Below the pieces are notes generated by a model. The model had not been told where the DNA came from and ran no database searches. It saw only the letters and a program-made list of their open reading frames with translations. Position numbers and translations under genes: made by a program. 64,000 nucleotides of DNA from Paenibacillus sp. GP183 (lineage in GTDB: Bacteria; Bacillota; Bacilli; Paenibacillales; NBRC-103111): positions 310,001-374,000 of the forward strand of contig NZ_FNSW01000001.1 in the NCBI RefSeq assembly GCF_900104695.1, written 5' to 3'. This document shows positions 42,467 to 52,574 of this stretch, one piece after another (position 1 is the first letter of the stretch; each line of letters starts with the position of its first letter).

Positions 42467-43344
42467 AACCAATACGTAAAGCAATTATTCCGGCTGCCGG
42501 TCTAGGAACTCGATTTCTTCCGGCGACTAAAGCCCAGCCTAAGGAAATGCTGCCCATTGTCGATAAGCCAGCAATTCAATATATCGTTGAAGAAGCTATC
42601 GATTCCGGGATTGAGGATATCATTATCGTGACAGGCCGAAATAAACGGGCCATTGAGGATCATTTTGACAAATCAGTTGAACTGGAAATGATGCTGGAGG
42701 AGAAGGGCAGTCTGGAGCTATTGGAGATCGTAAAATCCGTTTCCAATCTGGCGGACGTTCACTACATTCGTCAAAAGCAGCCATTGGGGCTGGGGCATGC
42801 GATATTATGCGCCCGCAAATTTATTGGCGACGAACCCTTTGCGGTTCTGCTGGGCGATGATATTTTACAATCGACTCCTCCGGGACTAAAGCAAATGATG
42901 AATATATATGATCAAACTCAGACATCCATCATAGCGGTTCAAGAAGTGGCCTGGGAAGATGTGAGTAAATATGGTATCGTTTCACCTGCACACAGTCTCG
43001 ATGCGTTTAAATTTATTGCAGACCTGGTGGAGAAGCCCGAGCGCGAACTTGCTCCATCAAACCTTGCAGTAATCGGCAGATATATCATCGAGCCGGAAAT
43101 TTTTTCGATTCTGGAGAAGCTTGAGCCTGGCCGGGGCGGAGAGCTTCAATTGACAGACGCGCTGCGCATCTTGAACAGACGTCATCAAATGGTGGCCTAT
43201 CCCGTTCAAGCCAAGCGCTATGATGTGGGAGATAAACTCGGATATATAGAAGCAACCATCGAGCTTGCTCTAGAGCGGCCAGATTTGCAGAATCAAGTAA
43301 AAGCATACATTCAAGCCCTGGTGCGTCGTTGGGATAACCCGTAG
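42463..43344 (+). CDS. gtaB: UTP-glucose-1-phosphate uridylyltransferase
   Basis: The enzyme makes UDP-glucose for glycolipid, teichoic acid and exopolysaccharide synthesis. The 293-residue sequence has the nucleotidyltransferase signature IIPAAGLGTRFLPATKAQPKEMLP, the GLGHAILCAR and VLLGDDIL motifs, the substrate lysine in LVEKPE, and GGELQLTDAL. The ATG overlaps the PHP gene stop (ATGA), so translation is coupled. rqcH is convergent downstream. Confidence 0.94.
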   Translation: MKPIRKAIIPAAGLGTRFLPATKAQPKEMLPIVDKPAIQYIVEEAIDSGIEDIIIVTGRNKRAIEDHFDKSVELEMMLEEKGSLELLEIVKSVSNLADVHYIRQKQPLGLGHAILCARKFIGDEPFAVLLGDDILQSTPPGLKQMMNIYDQTQTSIIAVQEVAWEDVSKYGIVSPAHSLDAFKFIADLVEKPERELAPSNLAVIGRYIIEPEIFSILEKLEPGRGGELQLTDALRILNRRHQMVAYPVQAKRYDVGDKLGYIEATIELALERPDLQNQVKAYIQALVRRWDNP

Positions 43345-43376
43345 AGCCATGCTGGCAGGGTTAGATCAAGGATTGA

Positions 43377-45185
43377 TCATTTCATCGTAACCTGCATTTG
43401 CTTAATCCGCTGTTCGTCAGGTGTGACGAACAGCGTTTTTTGATTCACATAAATCACGAAACCGGGCTTGGCCCCGCTTGGTTTGTGCACATGCTTGATC
43501 AAGGTATAGTCCACCGGAACTTGGCTGGATGCTTTGGCTTGGCTGAAATAAGCAGCGAGCTGCGCCGCTTCAAGCAGTGTCTCATCCGAAAAATGGTCGC
43601 TGCGAATGACAACATGGGATCCGGGAATATCCTTTGTGTGCAGCCAGGTATCGCCCGATGAGGCCACACGATGGGTCAGATATTCATTTTGCGTGTTGTT
43701 CTTTCCCACATAAATAGGAGTGCCGTCACTCGATGTGAAGCAGGATAGCGCTGGCTTGTCCTGCTTTTTCTTTTTGCGCTGTTTCTTGCTCCGATCCTTC
43801 AAATAGCCTTGCTCGGCAAGCTCGTCGCGAATTTCTTGAATATCCTGAAGCGATGCTGTTCCGAGCTGCTGAAGAAGTCCCCCCAGATAAACAATTTCCT
43901 GGCGCGTTTGCTCCATTTGCTCTTCGACGATGGCCAGGCTGTTCTTCATTTTTGTATATTTTTTAAAATAACGCTGTGCATTCTCTGAGGGGGTTAACAA
44001 AGGATCCAGGGCAATTCGGATCAGTGCCTGATTGTCATCATAATAATTGACAGTTTCCAGCTCTTTATCGCCTTTGCTGATTGCATGCATGGAGGCTGTC
44101 AACAATTCTCCCAAAATACGGGTTTGATCCGCTTCCTTCGCATCCTTCAAAGTTTCCTGCAGCTTTTCCAGCTTTTTTACATTTTTGTTTCTTTCATTTT
44201 GCAAAAAGCGGAGCAGGTCGGAAACTCGCTGCTTCACTGTATCCCGCTCTGCTTTATCCCCATAAAAGCTCTCCAGGCATTCGCTTGCCGAAGAATACGA
44301 GACGGCCGCTCCTTCTATATGTGTTAATGCGAACATGGCAAAAAACATTTTCCCGCTGTGGAATTCCTCTACGATGACAGGCTCATATTGATGCCCTCGA
44401 ATCTGCCCCATCACCAGGGAGAATGCCTCCCAAAGCGTTGATAAATTTGCCTCGCTAGCCAAGACATCGCCTGGCTGCCCGCTCCGATAAACGATTTCTC
44501 GTGCTGCCAAAGGACTGAGCCCGTTAAATCTCCCCACAAGGAGCTGCTCCAGCTTTTCAGGCGGCTGGCTCTTCGGCGGCGCAAGTGAAGCTTCAATTTC
44601 CTCCTCCAAAGAAAGCTTGGGTTCAGCTGTTAAAATCTCTTGAAACTGCTCGCCATTTTCCACCACGAGAGGGTTCATCTTATGCTGAGTGGGAGGAGCG
44701 GTATAGCTGCTGCCCGGCATAATAACCCGAAAGGAGCTAATGGCCGGCGTAACATGATGAATACCGTCCAGAATCGTGCCGCTGGCTGAGTCCATCAGGA
44801 TGATATTGCTGTGACGGCCCATAATTTCAATGATGATCGTCTTGGTGCTGACATCTCCCAGCTCATCCCTTTGACGAATGTGAATGTGAACCATACGCTC
44901 CAAGCCGATTTGTTCCACGCGCTCGATGACACCATTTTCACAATGTTTGCGAAGCAGCATACAGAACATGGGCGCTTCCATCGGATTCAAAAATTGCTGC
45001 TCGGTCAAGTGAATTCGCGGGTACGTGGGATTAGCCGAAAGCAGCAGCTTCACATTTTTGCCCTGGGCTCTAAGAAGCAGCAATATATCATTCTCACTGT
45101 GTTGATGAATTTTATTAATACGCCCCCCGATGCAAGCTTGAAGCTCATGCACAATCGCATGAAGGACGAGTCCGTCAAAAGCCAT
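43377..45185 (-). CDS. rqcH: Rqc2/RqcH homologue (NFACT family ribosome quality control protein)
   Basis: RqcH binds stalled 50S-peptidyl-tRNA complexes and adds C-terminal alanine tails for degradation. The 602-residue protein has NFACT-N (MAFDGLVLHAIVHEL, GRINKIHQ, FCMLLRKH, EIMGRHSNIILMD), a central coiled coil (about 290-430), and a C-terminal NFACT-R domain with GTPIYVGKNNTQNEYLTH and PGSHVVIRS. I use the ATG at 45185, after ATGGAG; the frame extends 20 codons further upstream without support. It is the yloA equivalent, divergent here from the yloB-like ATPase. Confidence 0.92.
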   Translation of the reverse strand: MAFDGLVLHAIVHELQACIGGRINKIHQHSENDILLLLRAQGKNVKLLLSANPTYPRIHLTEQQFLNPMEAPMFCMLLRKHCENGVIERVEQIGLERMVHIHIRQRDELGDVSTKTIIIEIMGRHSNIILMDSASGTILDGIHHVTPAISSFRVIMPGSSYTAPPTQHKMNPLVVENGEQFQEILTAEPKLSLEEEIEASLAPPKSQPPEKLEQLLVGRFNGLSPLAAREIVYRSGQPGDVLASEANLSTLWEAFSLVMGQIRGHQYEPVIVEEFHSGKMFFAMFALTHIEGAAVSYSSASECLESFYGDKAERDTVKQRVSDLLRFLQNERNKNVKKLEKLQETLKDAKEADQTRILGELLTASMHAISKGDKELETVNYYDDNQALIRIALDPLLTPSENAQRYFKKYTKMKNSLAIVEEQMEQTRQEIVYLGGLLQQLGTASLQDIQEIRDELAEQGYLKDRSKKQRKKKKQDKPALSCFTSSDGTPIYVGKNNTQNEYLTHRVASSGDTWLHTKDIPGSHVVIRSDHFSDETLLEAAQLAAYFSQAKASSQVPVDYTLIKHVHKPSGAKPGFVIYVNQKTLFVTPDEQRIKQMQVTMK

Positions 45186-45434
45186 GCCCAAACAACTCCA
45201 TTCTATCCATGAAACGGTGTGGAAGTCTCCCGCTCCAATTTTCACTATTCTCTATAATGACATACTTCGGACAAAAACTTAAGCACGGAGTTCCGCCAAA
45301 AGGATTCCAGGGATATTTTCCAGCTTGTCTGAATACATTTAGCTTGAGTGAGGGGTGGGTGTTTGTCCGACGTATGAGGCTAACCGGAGTACAAACTCCC
45401 CGGATTAAAAGGATGATGGAAGGGAGTAGGGCAG

Positions 45435-48212
45435 ATGAGTCAGAGTGAATGGTACCAAATGTCGCCGGAGGAGGTTTTGCGATCCCAACAGGTGAACAAG
45501 CAGCAGGGATTGACCTGGGAGGAAGCCCTGAACCGCCAAAAACAAACAGGACTAAATGAGCTTACCGAAGGGAAGCGCGTCTCCCCGATTGCGATCTTTT
45601 TGAACCAATTTAAAGATTTCATGGTGCTGGTTCTGCTTGGAGCCACCCTTATTTCAGGATTATTGGGTGAATATCTCGATGCCATAACGATCATTGCCAT
45701 TATTGTCATGAACGGCATCCTTGGTTTTATGCAGGAGTTTCGGGCTGAACGCTCGCTTCGAGCGCTTAGAGAGCTATCTGCGCCCCATGCCAAGGTGCTC
45801 AGAGATGGTGGAGTCCATCAGCTGCCGGCCAAAAATTTGGTGGCAGGCGACATCGTTTATTTGGAAAGCGGGGACCGAATTCCGGCGGATTTAAGGCTGC
45901 TGGAAGCTAATGGGGTGTATGTGGAGGAATCGGCCCTTACCGGTGAATCCATTCCAGTTGCCAAAAAGATTGAAGTCTTGTCGCCCGCTGAGCTTCCGCT
46001 CGGTGATCAATCCAATCTCGGTTTTATGGGAACCATGATCGTCAGAGGAACTGCAAAAGCGGTCGTCGTTCGAACTGGAATGAATACGGAGATGGGAAAA
46101 ATCGCCGATTTGATCGAGCAAACGGAATCGATGGAGACTCCGCTGCAGCATCGGCTTGAGCAGCTGGGCAAAATATTGATCATTGTGGCCATCGCGCTCA
46201 CGGTTCTTGTTGTGATTGCGGGAATCCTCCATGGGCAGCCGCCTTATGCCATGTTCCTTGCCGGAGTCAGCTTAGCCGTAGCCGCGATCCCGGAGGGATT
46301 GCCCGCTATTGTTACGATCGCGCTGGCTCTCGGAGTTCAGAGGATGATTAAACGAAAAGCGATTGTGCGCAAGCTCCCATCGGTAGAGACACTTGGCTGC
46401 GCATCTGTCATTTGCTCGGACAAGACGGGCACATTGACGCAAAATAAAATGACCGTTACCCATCTTTGGGTAGGCGGCGAGCTGATGGAGGTATCCGGTG
46501 ACGGCTATGAGCCGTTCGGCGAAATCAAGCAAGAAGGCTTGAACGTCGATACCCGCAAAAATTCGATGCTAAGCAAGCTGCTGGAGGTTTCTGTGCTTTG
46601 CAACAATGCCACGCTGCAGGAAGAGAAGCAGGAAACCAAGCGAAAAAAGAACAAAGATGAGGAAGCTGAAGCGGTCTGGACGATAAAAGGAGACCCGACC
46701 GAGGGCGCATTAGTCGTGCTTGCCGCTAAAATGGGAATGACAGCAGATTCTTTATCCAATCAGTATAAACGCGTTAAGGAATTTCCGTTTGATTCGGAAC
46801 GCAAGCGGATGTCCGTGCTGATCTCTCATCCCGGCGGCCGGATGCTTTGTACGAAAGGCGCGCCGGATGTACTTCTCCAGCACTGCAGCTATATGCTATG
46901 GGACGGCAAGGTCATTCCCTTCACGCCAACTCTGAAACACAAGGTGATGGCTGCGAATGAAGGCATGGCGAAGAATGCGCTTCGTGTATTGGGGCTGGCT
47001 TACCGTGAGATCAAGTCAACTGATCGTCTGGACGACGATGCGGATGTCGAGCATGGACTCGTGTTTGTTGGCCTCACCGGCATGATTGACCCGCCGCGCA
47101 AAGAGGTTCGTGAAGCCATAAGCAAGTGCCGCAAAGCAGGCATCAAAACCGTCATGATCACGGGGGATCATCAGACAACGGCAGAAGCGATCGCCAAACA
47201 GCTCGGCATGATCCCCGGAAACGGAATCAGCTTAAGCGGGCAGCAGCTATCCCTGATTACGGACGATGAGCTGGATGCCAAGGTTGACGAAACCTATGTA
47301 TTTGCACGCGTATCCCCTGAGCATAAGCTGAGGATCGTGAAATCCCTGCAGCGAAAAGGGCATGTTGTAGCGATGACCGGGGACGGCGTCAATGATGCTC
47401 CCGCGATTAAAGCAGCAGATATTGGCATCGCGATGGGGATAACCGGAACCGATGTGACCAAAGAAGCATCTTCGCTGATTCTCAGCGATGATAATTTTGC
47501 CACCATCGTCGCTGCCATCGAAGAAGGGCGAGGGATTTACGAAAACATTCGTAAATTTATCCGCTATTTGCTCGCTTCCAATGTGGGAGAGATCCTGACC
47601 ATGTTCATTGCCATGATGGCTGGACTCCCGCTCCCGCTTGTACCGATTCAAATTCTGTGGGTCAATTTGGTCACGGACGGCTTACCTGCAATGGCGCTTG
47701 GGGTTGATCAGGCTGAGAAGGATTTGATGCAGCATCGCCCCCGCTCGGCGAAAGAAAATATTTTTGCCCGGCGTCTGGGCTGGAAAATTATCAGCCGCGG
47801 TATCCTCATCGGTATATGCACATTAGGCGCCTTTTGGCTGATTCTCCGTTTGAATCCGAGCGATGCGGACCAATTATTGAAGGCGCAAAGCGTTGCTTTT
47901 GCCACACTCGTCATGGCCCAGCTCATTCATGTGTTTGATTGCCGCAGCTCACGCTCCATTTTCCACCGCAATCCTGTGCAAAATAAGTATCTTGTTCTGG
48001 CCGTGCTCTCGTCTCTGGTGCTCATGCTTGGCGTCATGTATGTCGAGCAGCTTCAACCGATCTTCAAAACAGTTCCGCTGGGCTGGCAGGAATGGATCCT
48101 GGTTCTGATCGCAGCCGGCATCCCCACTTTCCTGATGGGCATCGGCAGTGTGCTTCAGAAGCCGTCCAAGGGAAGAGCCGCTCGGTACAGTTCAAGGACA
48201 GTTGCCAGATAA
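45435..48212 (+). CDS. P-type calcium-transporting ATPase (P2A, YloB-like)
   Basis: This 925-residue ATPase uses ATP to expel Ca2+. Its order is classical: N-terminal cation-transporter domain, actuator motif LTGESIPV, the PEGLP membrane motif ([13 protein letters not shown]), the phosphorylation loop [13 protein letters not shown] with Asp329, the nucleotide-domain [25 protein letters not shown], and [21 protein letters not shown]. Ten membrane segments are visible. Membrane motif [13 protein letters not shown] supports the calcium class. The place between rqcH and yloC matches yloB of Bacillus, where the genes run in one direction. Confidence 0.92.
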   Translation: MSQSEWYQMSPEEVLRSQQVNKQQGLTWEEALNRQKQTGLNELTEGKRVSPIAIFLNQFKDFMVLVLLGATLISGLLGEYLDAITIIAIIVMNGILGFMQEFRAERSLRALRELSAPHAKVLRDGGVHQLPAKNLVAGDIVYLESGDRIPADLRLLEANGVYVEESALTGESIPVAKKIEVLSPAELPLGDQSNLGFMGTMIVRGTAKAVVVRTGMNTEMGKIADLIEQTESMETPLQHRLEQLGKILIIVAIALTVLVVIAGILHGQPPYAMFLAGVSLAVAAIPEGLPAIVTIALALGVQRMIKRKAIVRKLPSVETLGCASVICSDKTGTLTQNKMTVTHLWVGGELMEVSGDGYEPFGEIKQEGLNVDTRKNSMLSKLLEVSVLCNNATLQEEKQETKRKKNKDEEAEAVWTIKGDPTEGALVVLAAKMGMTADSLSNQYKRVKEFPFDSERKRMSVLISHPGGRMLCTKGAPDVLLQHCSYMLWDGKVIPFTPTLKHKVMAANEGMAKNALRVLGLAYREIKSTDRLDDDADVEHGLVFVGLTGMIDPPRKEVREAISKCRKAGIKTVMITGDHQTTAEAIAKQLGMIPGNGISLSGQQLSLITDDELDAKVDETYVFARVSPEHKLRIVKSLQRKGHVVAMTGDGVNDAPAIKAADIGIAMGITGTDVTKEASSLILSDDNFATIVAAIEEGRGIYENIRKFIRYLLASNVGEILTMFIAMMAGLPLPLVPIQILWVNLVTDGLPAMALGVDQAEKDLMQHRPRSAKENIFARRLGWKIISRGILIGICTLGAFWLILRLNPSDADQLLKAQSVAFATLVMAQLIHVFDCRSSRSIFHRNPVQNKYLVLAVLSSLVLMLGVMYVEQLQPIFKTVPLGWQEWILVLIAAGIPTFLMGIGSVLQKPSKGRAARYSSRTVAR

Positions 48213-48274
48213 TAGAGCAAGGGAACAAAACGGAATCGTTCGCCTTAAGCAGGCGCAGGATTGACATGACCGGA

Positions 48275-48471
48275 CGCTGGAAGGATGAAAAACATCTTTC
48301 CAGCGCCGGTTTTCTTTTTCTCGTTTACTGGAAGAATGAAAATCATTCATCCAGAGGTAAAAAGTGGCACATTGTGCCATGAACGGACGCTGGAAGGATG
48401 AAAAACATCTTTCCAGCGTCGGCTTTCTTTTTCTTGTTAATTGGAAGAATGAAAAACATTCTTCCAATTAA
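48275..48471. repeat. second cluster of GATG/CATC-core hairpins, tandemly duplicated
   Basis: Four hairpins: 48275-48305 (13-bp stem with one G-U, AAAAA loop), 48328-48354 (12-bp stem with one mismatch), 48388-48418 (same as the first), and 48437-48471 (15-bp perfect stem, AAAAA loop). The first and third start 113 bases apart and their surroundings match, so a two-hairpin unit was duplicated in tandem. GGCACA-T-TGTGCC (48366-48378) sits between. All share the GATG-A5-CATC or GAATG-A(3-5)-CATTC core seen near 12.8 kb. Confidence 0.87.
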
Positions 48472-48620
48472 ACTCGAAATGCTTTTAAACAAATTTTGAG
48501 ACTCTCTTTGAGTATCGGCGTCCATTTTAAACAGCTGCTTCTTTTTTTACTACTCTTTCTCTTGTTTATGCGTTATGATAATGGGTAAAGCCATTTTTAG
48601 ATAAGGAGATTAAGGAACTT

Positions 48621-49451
48621 ATGAATTTCACAAAAATGCATGGATTAGGCAATGATTTTATTATTGTAAGCGGAGAAACAACGCTGCCTGCGGGAGTTGA
48701 TCAAACAGCCATCGAGCTGTGCAACCGATATTTCGGGATTGGCGCAGACGGTTTGGTGTTCATTCTTCCTTCCGAGCAAGCGGATTATATGATGCGCATC
48801 ATCAATTCGGACGGGTCCGAAGCCGAGCAATGCGGCAATGCGATTCGCTGTGTTTCCAAATACGTATATGATCACGGCATGATTGATAAAACAGAAATCA
48901 CGATCGAAACCATAGGTGCGGGAGTGCAAAAAGTACAACTGCATATTCAGGACGGCAAAGTGGCAACCGTGCGTGTTGATATGGGAGAGCCTGTTCTTCA
49001 AGGACTGCAGGTCCCTACCACGATTGACCGCAACCCGGTCATTGATTATCCGATCGAAGTCGATGGGCAGCAATTCCGTTTTACCGCTGTCTCCATGGGG
49101 AATCCCCACTGTGTGATTTATGTGGAGGATGCCGTGAATTTTGACCTGGCCGCCTGGGGGCCCAAACTGGAAAATCATCCCATGTTTCCGAAAAAAATCA
49201 ACGTGGAATTCGTCACCGTCAAAAGCCGTGACTTCACGGATATGCGGGTATGGGAAAGAGGAGCGGGACCTACGCTGGCTTGCGGTACTGGAGCTTGCGC
49301 CACGCTCGTTTCGTCGGTTTTGAACGGCTATACGGAGCGTAAAGCCACTGTTTCTCTCAAGGGCGGCGACCTTTTCATAGAATGGAACGAAGCCGACAAC
49401 CATGTCTATATGACGGGTCCGGCAGCTGAGGTTTTCAAAGGAAGCTTGTAA
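48621..49451 (+). CDS. dapF: diaminopimelate epimerase
   Basis: DapF interconverts LL- and meso-diaminopimelate for lysine and peptidoglycan synthesis. The 276-residue protein is a pseudo-symmetric two-domain epimerase; the two catalytic cysteines are visible in QCGNAIRC (Cys71) and LACGTGAC (Cys221). The N-terminal FTKMHGLGNDF and the MGNPHCV motifs are typical. AAGGAG lies upstream of the ATG. The next gene follows 24 bases later. In Bacillus this gene is not beside yloC, so the arrangement is lineage-specific. Confidence 0.95.
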   Translation: MNFTKMHGLGNDFIIVSGETTLPAGVDQTAIELCNRYFGIGADGLVFILPSEQADYMMRIINSDGSEAEQCGNAIRCVSKYVYDHGMIDKTEITIETIGAGVQKVQLHIQDGKVATVRVDMGEPVLQGLQVPTTIDRNPVIDYPIEVDGQQFRFTAVSMGNPHCVIYVEDAVNFDLAAWGPKLENHPMFPKKINVEFVTVKSRDFTDMRVWERGAGPTLACGTGACATLVSSVLNGYTERKATVSLKGGDLFIEWNEADNHVYMTGPAAEVFKGSL

Positions 49452-49475
49452 ATATAGATGTAGGTGGGGAAACAC

Positions 49476-51365
49476 ATGAAAATGGATCTTCGCGCAGCGC
49501 TGAAACAGACCATTTTGACCGGAGACGGCGCGATGGGGACTTATTTGTATCAGATGGGATTTCCCGTGAGCATATCATTTGAAGAATTAAATTTGATTCA
49601 TGCCGAAACCGTAGAAGGGGTGCACCGTCGTTACTTTGAGGCGGGCGCCCGTTTGATTGAGACCAATACCTTCTCCGCAAACCGCGAGAAGCTGTCCAAA
49701 TACGGGCTTGAAGGTGAAGTAGAAGCCATAAACCGGGCAGGTGTGGCACTCGCCCGCAAAGCGGTGGGCGAAGAAGCCTATGTTGTCGGCGCAATTGGCT
49801 CCATACGTGCAGGCAAGCGTAAAAATGTACGCACTTCTGAAGTGGAAAGTGCCCTGACAGAACAGATCGGCTTCTTGCTGGACTCACCGGTGGACGGCTT
49901 GCTGCTGGAAACCTTTTATGATCTGGAAGAGCTGCAGCTCGCACTGAAAATCATTCGCAGCCTCAGCCAGCTTCCTGTGATTTGCCAGTTTGCCACCGAG
50001 GGAACCGGTGTTACCCAAGACGGCGTGCCGCTGCAGGATGCTTTCGCCCGGCTGGCGCAGGATGGAGCCGATGTCATCGGCTTCAACTGCCGCGTCGGCC
50101 CGAACGGCATTCTCCGCACGATGGAGAAGCTCACCCCGCTGCCGGACGTGCCGTTCTCCGTCTTCCCCAACGCCGGGCTGCCCGACTACGTCGACGGGCA
50201 CTACTCGTACGCGGCCACGCCCGCGTACTTCGCCGAGAGCGCGCTGCGCTTCGCCGACCTCGGCGCGCGCATTATCGGCGGCTGCTGTGGCACGACGCCG
50301 GAACACATAGCCGCTATCGCGCAGGCGCTCAGCGGCTATGTCCCAGCGGCGACTCCGCTCGCGGGCGCCGCCTCACCAGAGGCGCACGAGCCTGTCGTCG
50401 TGCGCACACCGATGGAGGCCGCCCCTGCAGCGTCGGCCGCAAGCCCGTCGCTGCTCGACCTCGTCGGGCAGCGCAAGGTCGTGATTGTCGAGCTGGATCC
50501 CCCACGGGATCTCGACATCGACAAATTCATGCAGGGCTCGAAGGCCCTGCAGGAGGCTCATGTCGACGCCATTACGATGGCCGACAATTCGCTGGCGGTG
50601 ACGCGCATGAGCAACCTGGCCCTCGGGCACCTCGTCAAGGAGAAGCTGGGCGCGCGTCCGCTGATTCATATCGCGTGCCGCGACCGCAACATGATCGGGA
50701 CGCAGTCCCATCTGATGGGCCTGCACGCGCTCGGCATCGATCACGTGCTGGCCGTTACCGGCGATCCCGCCAAATTCGGCGATCTCCCGGGCTCCAGCTC
50801 GGTGTATGATCTCACTTCCTTTGAGATCATCCGCATGATCAAGCAGCTCAACGATGGCATTGCCTTCTCGGGGAAGCCGCTGAAGAAAAAAGCGAGCTTT
50901 GTCGTGGGAGCCGCCTTCAATCCGAACGTCAAGCATCTGGACAAGGCGGTTCAGCGGCTGGAGCGCAAAATCCAGGCGGGAGCCGACTATATCATGACGC
51001 AGCCAGTCTATGATCCTAAACGGATTGAGCAAATCTATGAAACAACCAAGCATTTGAATATTCCGATGTTTATTGGTGTGATGCCGCTGGCCAGCGGAAG
51101 AAACGCGGAATACCTGCATAATGAAGTTCCCGGCATTCAATTATCCGACGAGGTCAGAGCCAGGATGGATGGACTGGATGGAGAGGCCGGACGCAAAATG
51201 GGGTTAGAGATCGCCAAAGAGCTGATTGATACTATCATGGTCTATTTTAACGGGATTTATTTGATGACCCCTTTCCTGCTCTATGAAATGAGCGTGCAGC
51301 TGACAAACTATGTTTGGGAAAAGTCGAATCGAATTGATTTCCACTTGTACCCACTTTCAAAATGA
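49476..51365 (+). CDS. yitJ: bifunctional homocysteine S-methyltransferase / methylenetetrahydrofolate reductase
   Basis: The 629-residue fusion has an N-terminal Hcy-binding barrel (LTGDGAMGTYLYQ, FNCRVGPNG, and GGCCGTTPEHI with zinc-binding cysteines; about 1-290) and a C-terminal MTHFR domain (about 330-625, VIVELDPPRD, HIACRDRN, LAVTGDP, MTQPVYD). It makes methyl-tetrahydrofolate and may methylate homocysteine. There is no S-box upstream; only 24 bases separate it from dapF. About 50040-50720, across the end of the first domain, linker and start of the second, is very GC-rich (42 of 60 in one line). Confidence 0.9.
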   Translation: MKMDLRAALKQTILTGDGAMGTYLYQMGFPVSISFEELNLIHAETVEGVHRRYFEAGARLIETNTFSANREKLSKYGLEGEVEAINRAGVALARKAVGEEAYVVGAIGSIRAGKRKNVRTSEVESALTEQIGFLLDSPVDGLLLETFYDLEELQLALKIIRSLSQLPVICQFATEGTGVTQDGVPLQDAFARLAQDGADVIGFNCRVGPNGILRTMEKLTPLPDVPFSVFPNAGLPDYVDGHYSYAATPAYFAESALRFADLGARIIGGCCGTTPEHIAAIAQALSGYVPAATPLAGAASPEAHEPVVVRTPMEAAPAASAASPSLLDLVGQRKVVIVELDPPRDLDIDKFMQGSKALQEAHVDAITMADNSLAVTRMSNLALGHLVKEKLGARPLIHIACRDRNMIGTQSHLMGLHALGIDHVLAVTGDPAKFGDLPGSSSVYDLTSFEIIRMIKQLNDGIAFSGKPLKKKASFVVGAAFNPNVKHLDKAVQRLERKIQAGADYIMTQPVYDPKRIEQIYETTKHLNIPMFIGVMPLASGRNAEYLHNEVPGIQLSDEVRARMDGLDGEAGRKMGLEIAKELIDTIMVYFNGIYLMTPFLLYEMSVQLTNYVWEKSNRIDFHLYPLSK

Positions 51366-51394
51366 ATTAAAATAGGTTAATGGATGTGATCTAG

Positions 51395-52279
51395 TTGATT
51401 ACGAGCATGACCGGATTCGGACAAGCGAACCGTTCCTTCGGTGGATTCAAGGTGTTTATCGAGGTCAAATCGGTGAATCACCGCTACGCCGAAATAGCCA
51501 TTCGGATGCCCAAGGAATGGGTGCGGTACGAGGATTCCTTGAAAAAAACACTGCTGCAGACGGTCAAACGGGGACGTGTAGAAGTTTATGTCACCGCAGA
51601 ACGGGAAGCTGGAACGCTCCAAGCCATTTCCGTCGATTGGACCTTGGCAGATGGGTATATGAATGCAGCAGAGCAAATAAAAGCACGATATGGGTTTACA
51701 GAGCGCTTGTCGCTTACAGATATGCTTGGATTGCCCGATTTGATTCATCGCCATGAAGAACGTTCAGAGCTTGATGAATCATTCGAGCATGAATTATGCG
51801 GTTGTTTGGATGAAGCCGCTCGGGAACTTATCCAAATGCGCCAGAAGGAAGGCAGCTTCCTTAAGCAGGACCTGACAGAGCGCCTGCAGGAGTTGATAAG
51901 ACTGCATGCAGAACTTCAGCGTTTTACACCTCTGGTCGTTAAGGAATATGCAGGCAAGCTGCGGTACCGCATTGGAGAGCTGCTCCAGGACCAAACTCCA
52001 GTGGATGAGCAGCGGCTCGCCGCAGAAATTGCGATTTTTGCAGACCGTTCGAATGTGGACGAGGAATTAACCAGGCTGCAAAGTCATTTTGGCCAGTTTA
52101 ACCAGCTGCTTGGGTCTGCTGAACCTGTAGGCAGGAAACTCGATTTTCTGATTCAGGAAATGAACCGAGAAGTGAATACCATAGGGTCCAAAGCGAATTT
52201 TACGGAGCTTACTGCGAAAGTGATTGACATGAAGGCCGAATTAGAGAAAATGAGAGAACAAATTCAGAATATCGAGTGA
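51395..52279 (+). CDS. yloC: YicC/YloC family endoribonuclease
   Basis: The 294-residue protein has the family N-terminus ITSMTGFGQANRSFGGF, the VEVKSVNHRY-like FIEVKSVNHRYAEI motif, and the C-terminal GRKLDFLIQEMNREVNTIGSKAN signature. E. coli YicC is an endoribonuclease that acts on small RNAs such as RyhB; activity here is assumed from the family. The TTG start at 51395 gives the usual MI-SMTGFG beginning. It heads the yloC-remA-gmk-rpoZ-coaBC run. Confidence 0.9.
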   Translation: MITSMTGFGQANRSFGGFKVFIEVKSVNHRYAEIAIRMPKEWVRYEDSLKKTLLQTVKRGRVEVYVTAEREAGTLQAISVDWTLADGYMNAAEQIKARYGFTERLSLTDMLGLPDLIHRHEERSELDESFEHELCGCLDEAARELIQMRQKEGSFLKQDLTERLQELIRLHAELQRFTPLVVKEYAGKLRYRIGELLQDQTPVDEQRLAAEIAIFADRSNVDEELTRLQSHFGQFNQLLGSAEPVGRKLDFLIQEMNREVNTIGSKANFTELTAKVIDMKAELEKMREQIQNIE

Positions 52280-52313
52280 TGCCGATATGCGGCTTTCATG
52301 AGGAGGAAGTATG

Positions 52314-52574
52314 ATGGCTATCAAATTAATCAACATCGGGTTCGGCAACATCGTATCGGCTAACCGTATTATCTCGATCGTGAGCCCGGAATCTGCCCCG
52401 ATTAAACGAATTATTCAAGAAGCGCGTGACCGTCACATGCTGATTGACGCTACATACGGCAGAAGAACACGGGCTGTTATTATTACGGACAGCGACCATG
52501 TGATTTTGTCGGCCGTTCAGCCGGAGACGGTTGCGCACCGGCTTTCCAACAAGGACGATGATCATGACGAGTAA
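52314..52574 (+). CDS. remA: extracellular matrix regulator RemA (YlzA)
   Basis: RemA is a small DNA-binding protein that oligomerises and, in Bacillus, activates matrix and osmoprotectant genes. The 86-residue protein is nearly identical in pattern: [56 protein letters not shown] is seven bases before the ATG at 52314; an ATG directly before it is too close. The gene overlaps gmk by 11 bases. Confidence 0.95.
   Translation: MAIKLINIGFGNIVSANRIISIVSPESAPIKRIIQEARDRHMLIDATYGRRTRAVIITDSDHVILSAVQPETVAHRLSNKDDDHDE

Noticed and set aside
49982-50809. Long open frames overlapping the yitJ-like gene in other frames
   Set aside because: They coincide with the GC-rich patch, where stop codons are rare, and their products are arginine/alanine-rich without any family motif.
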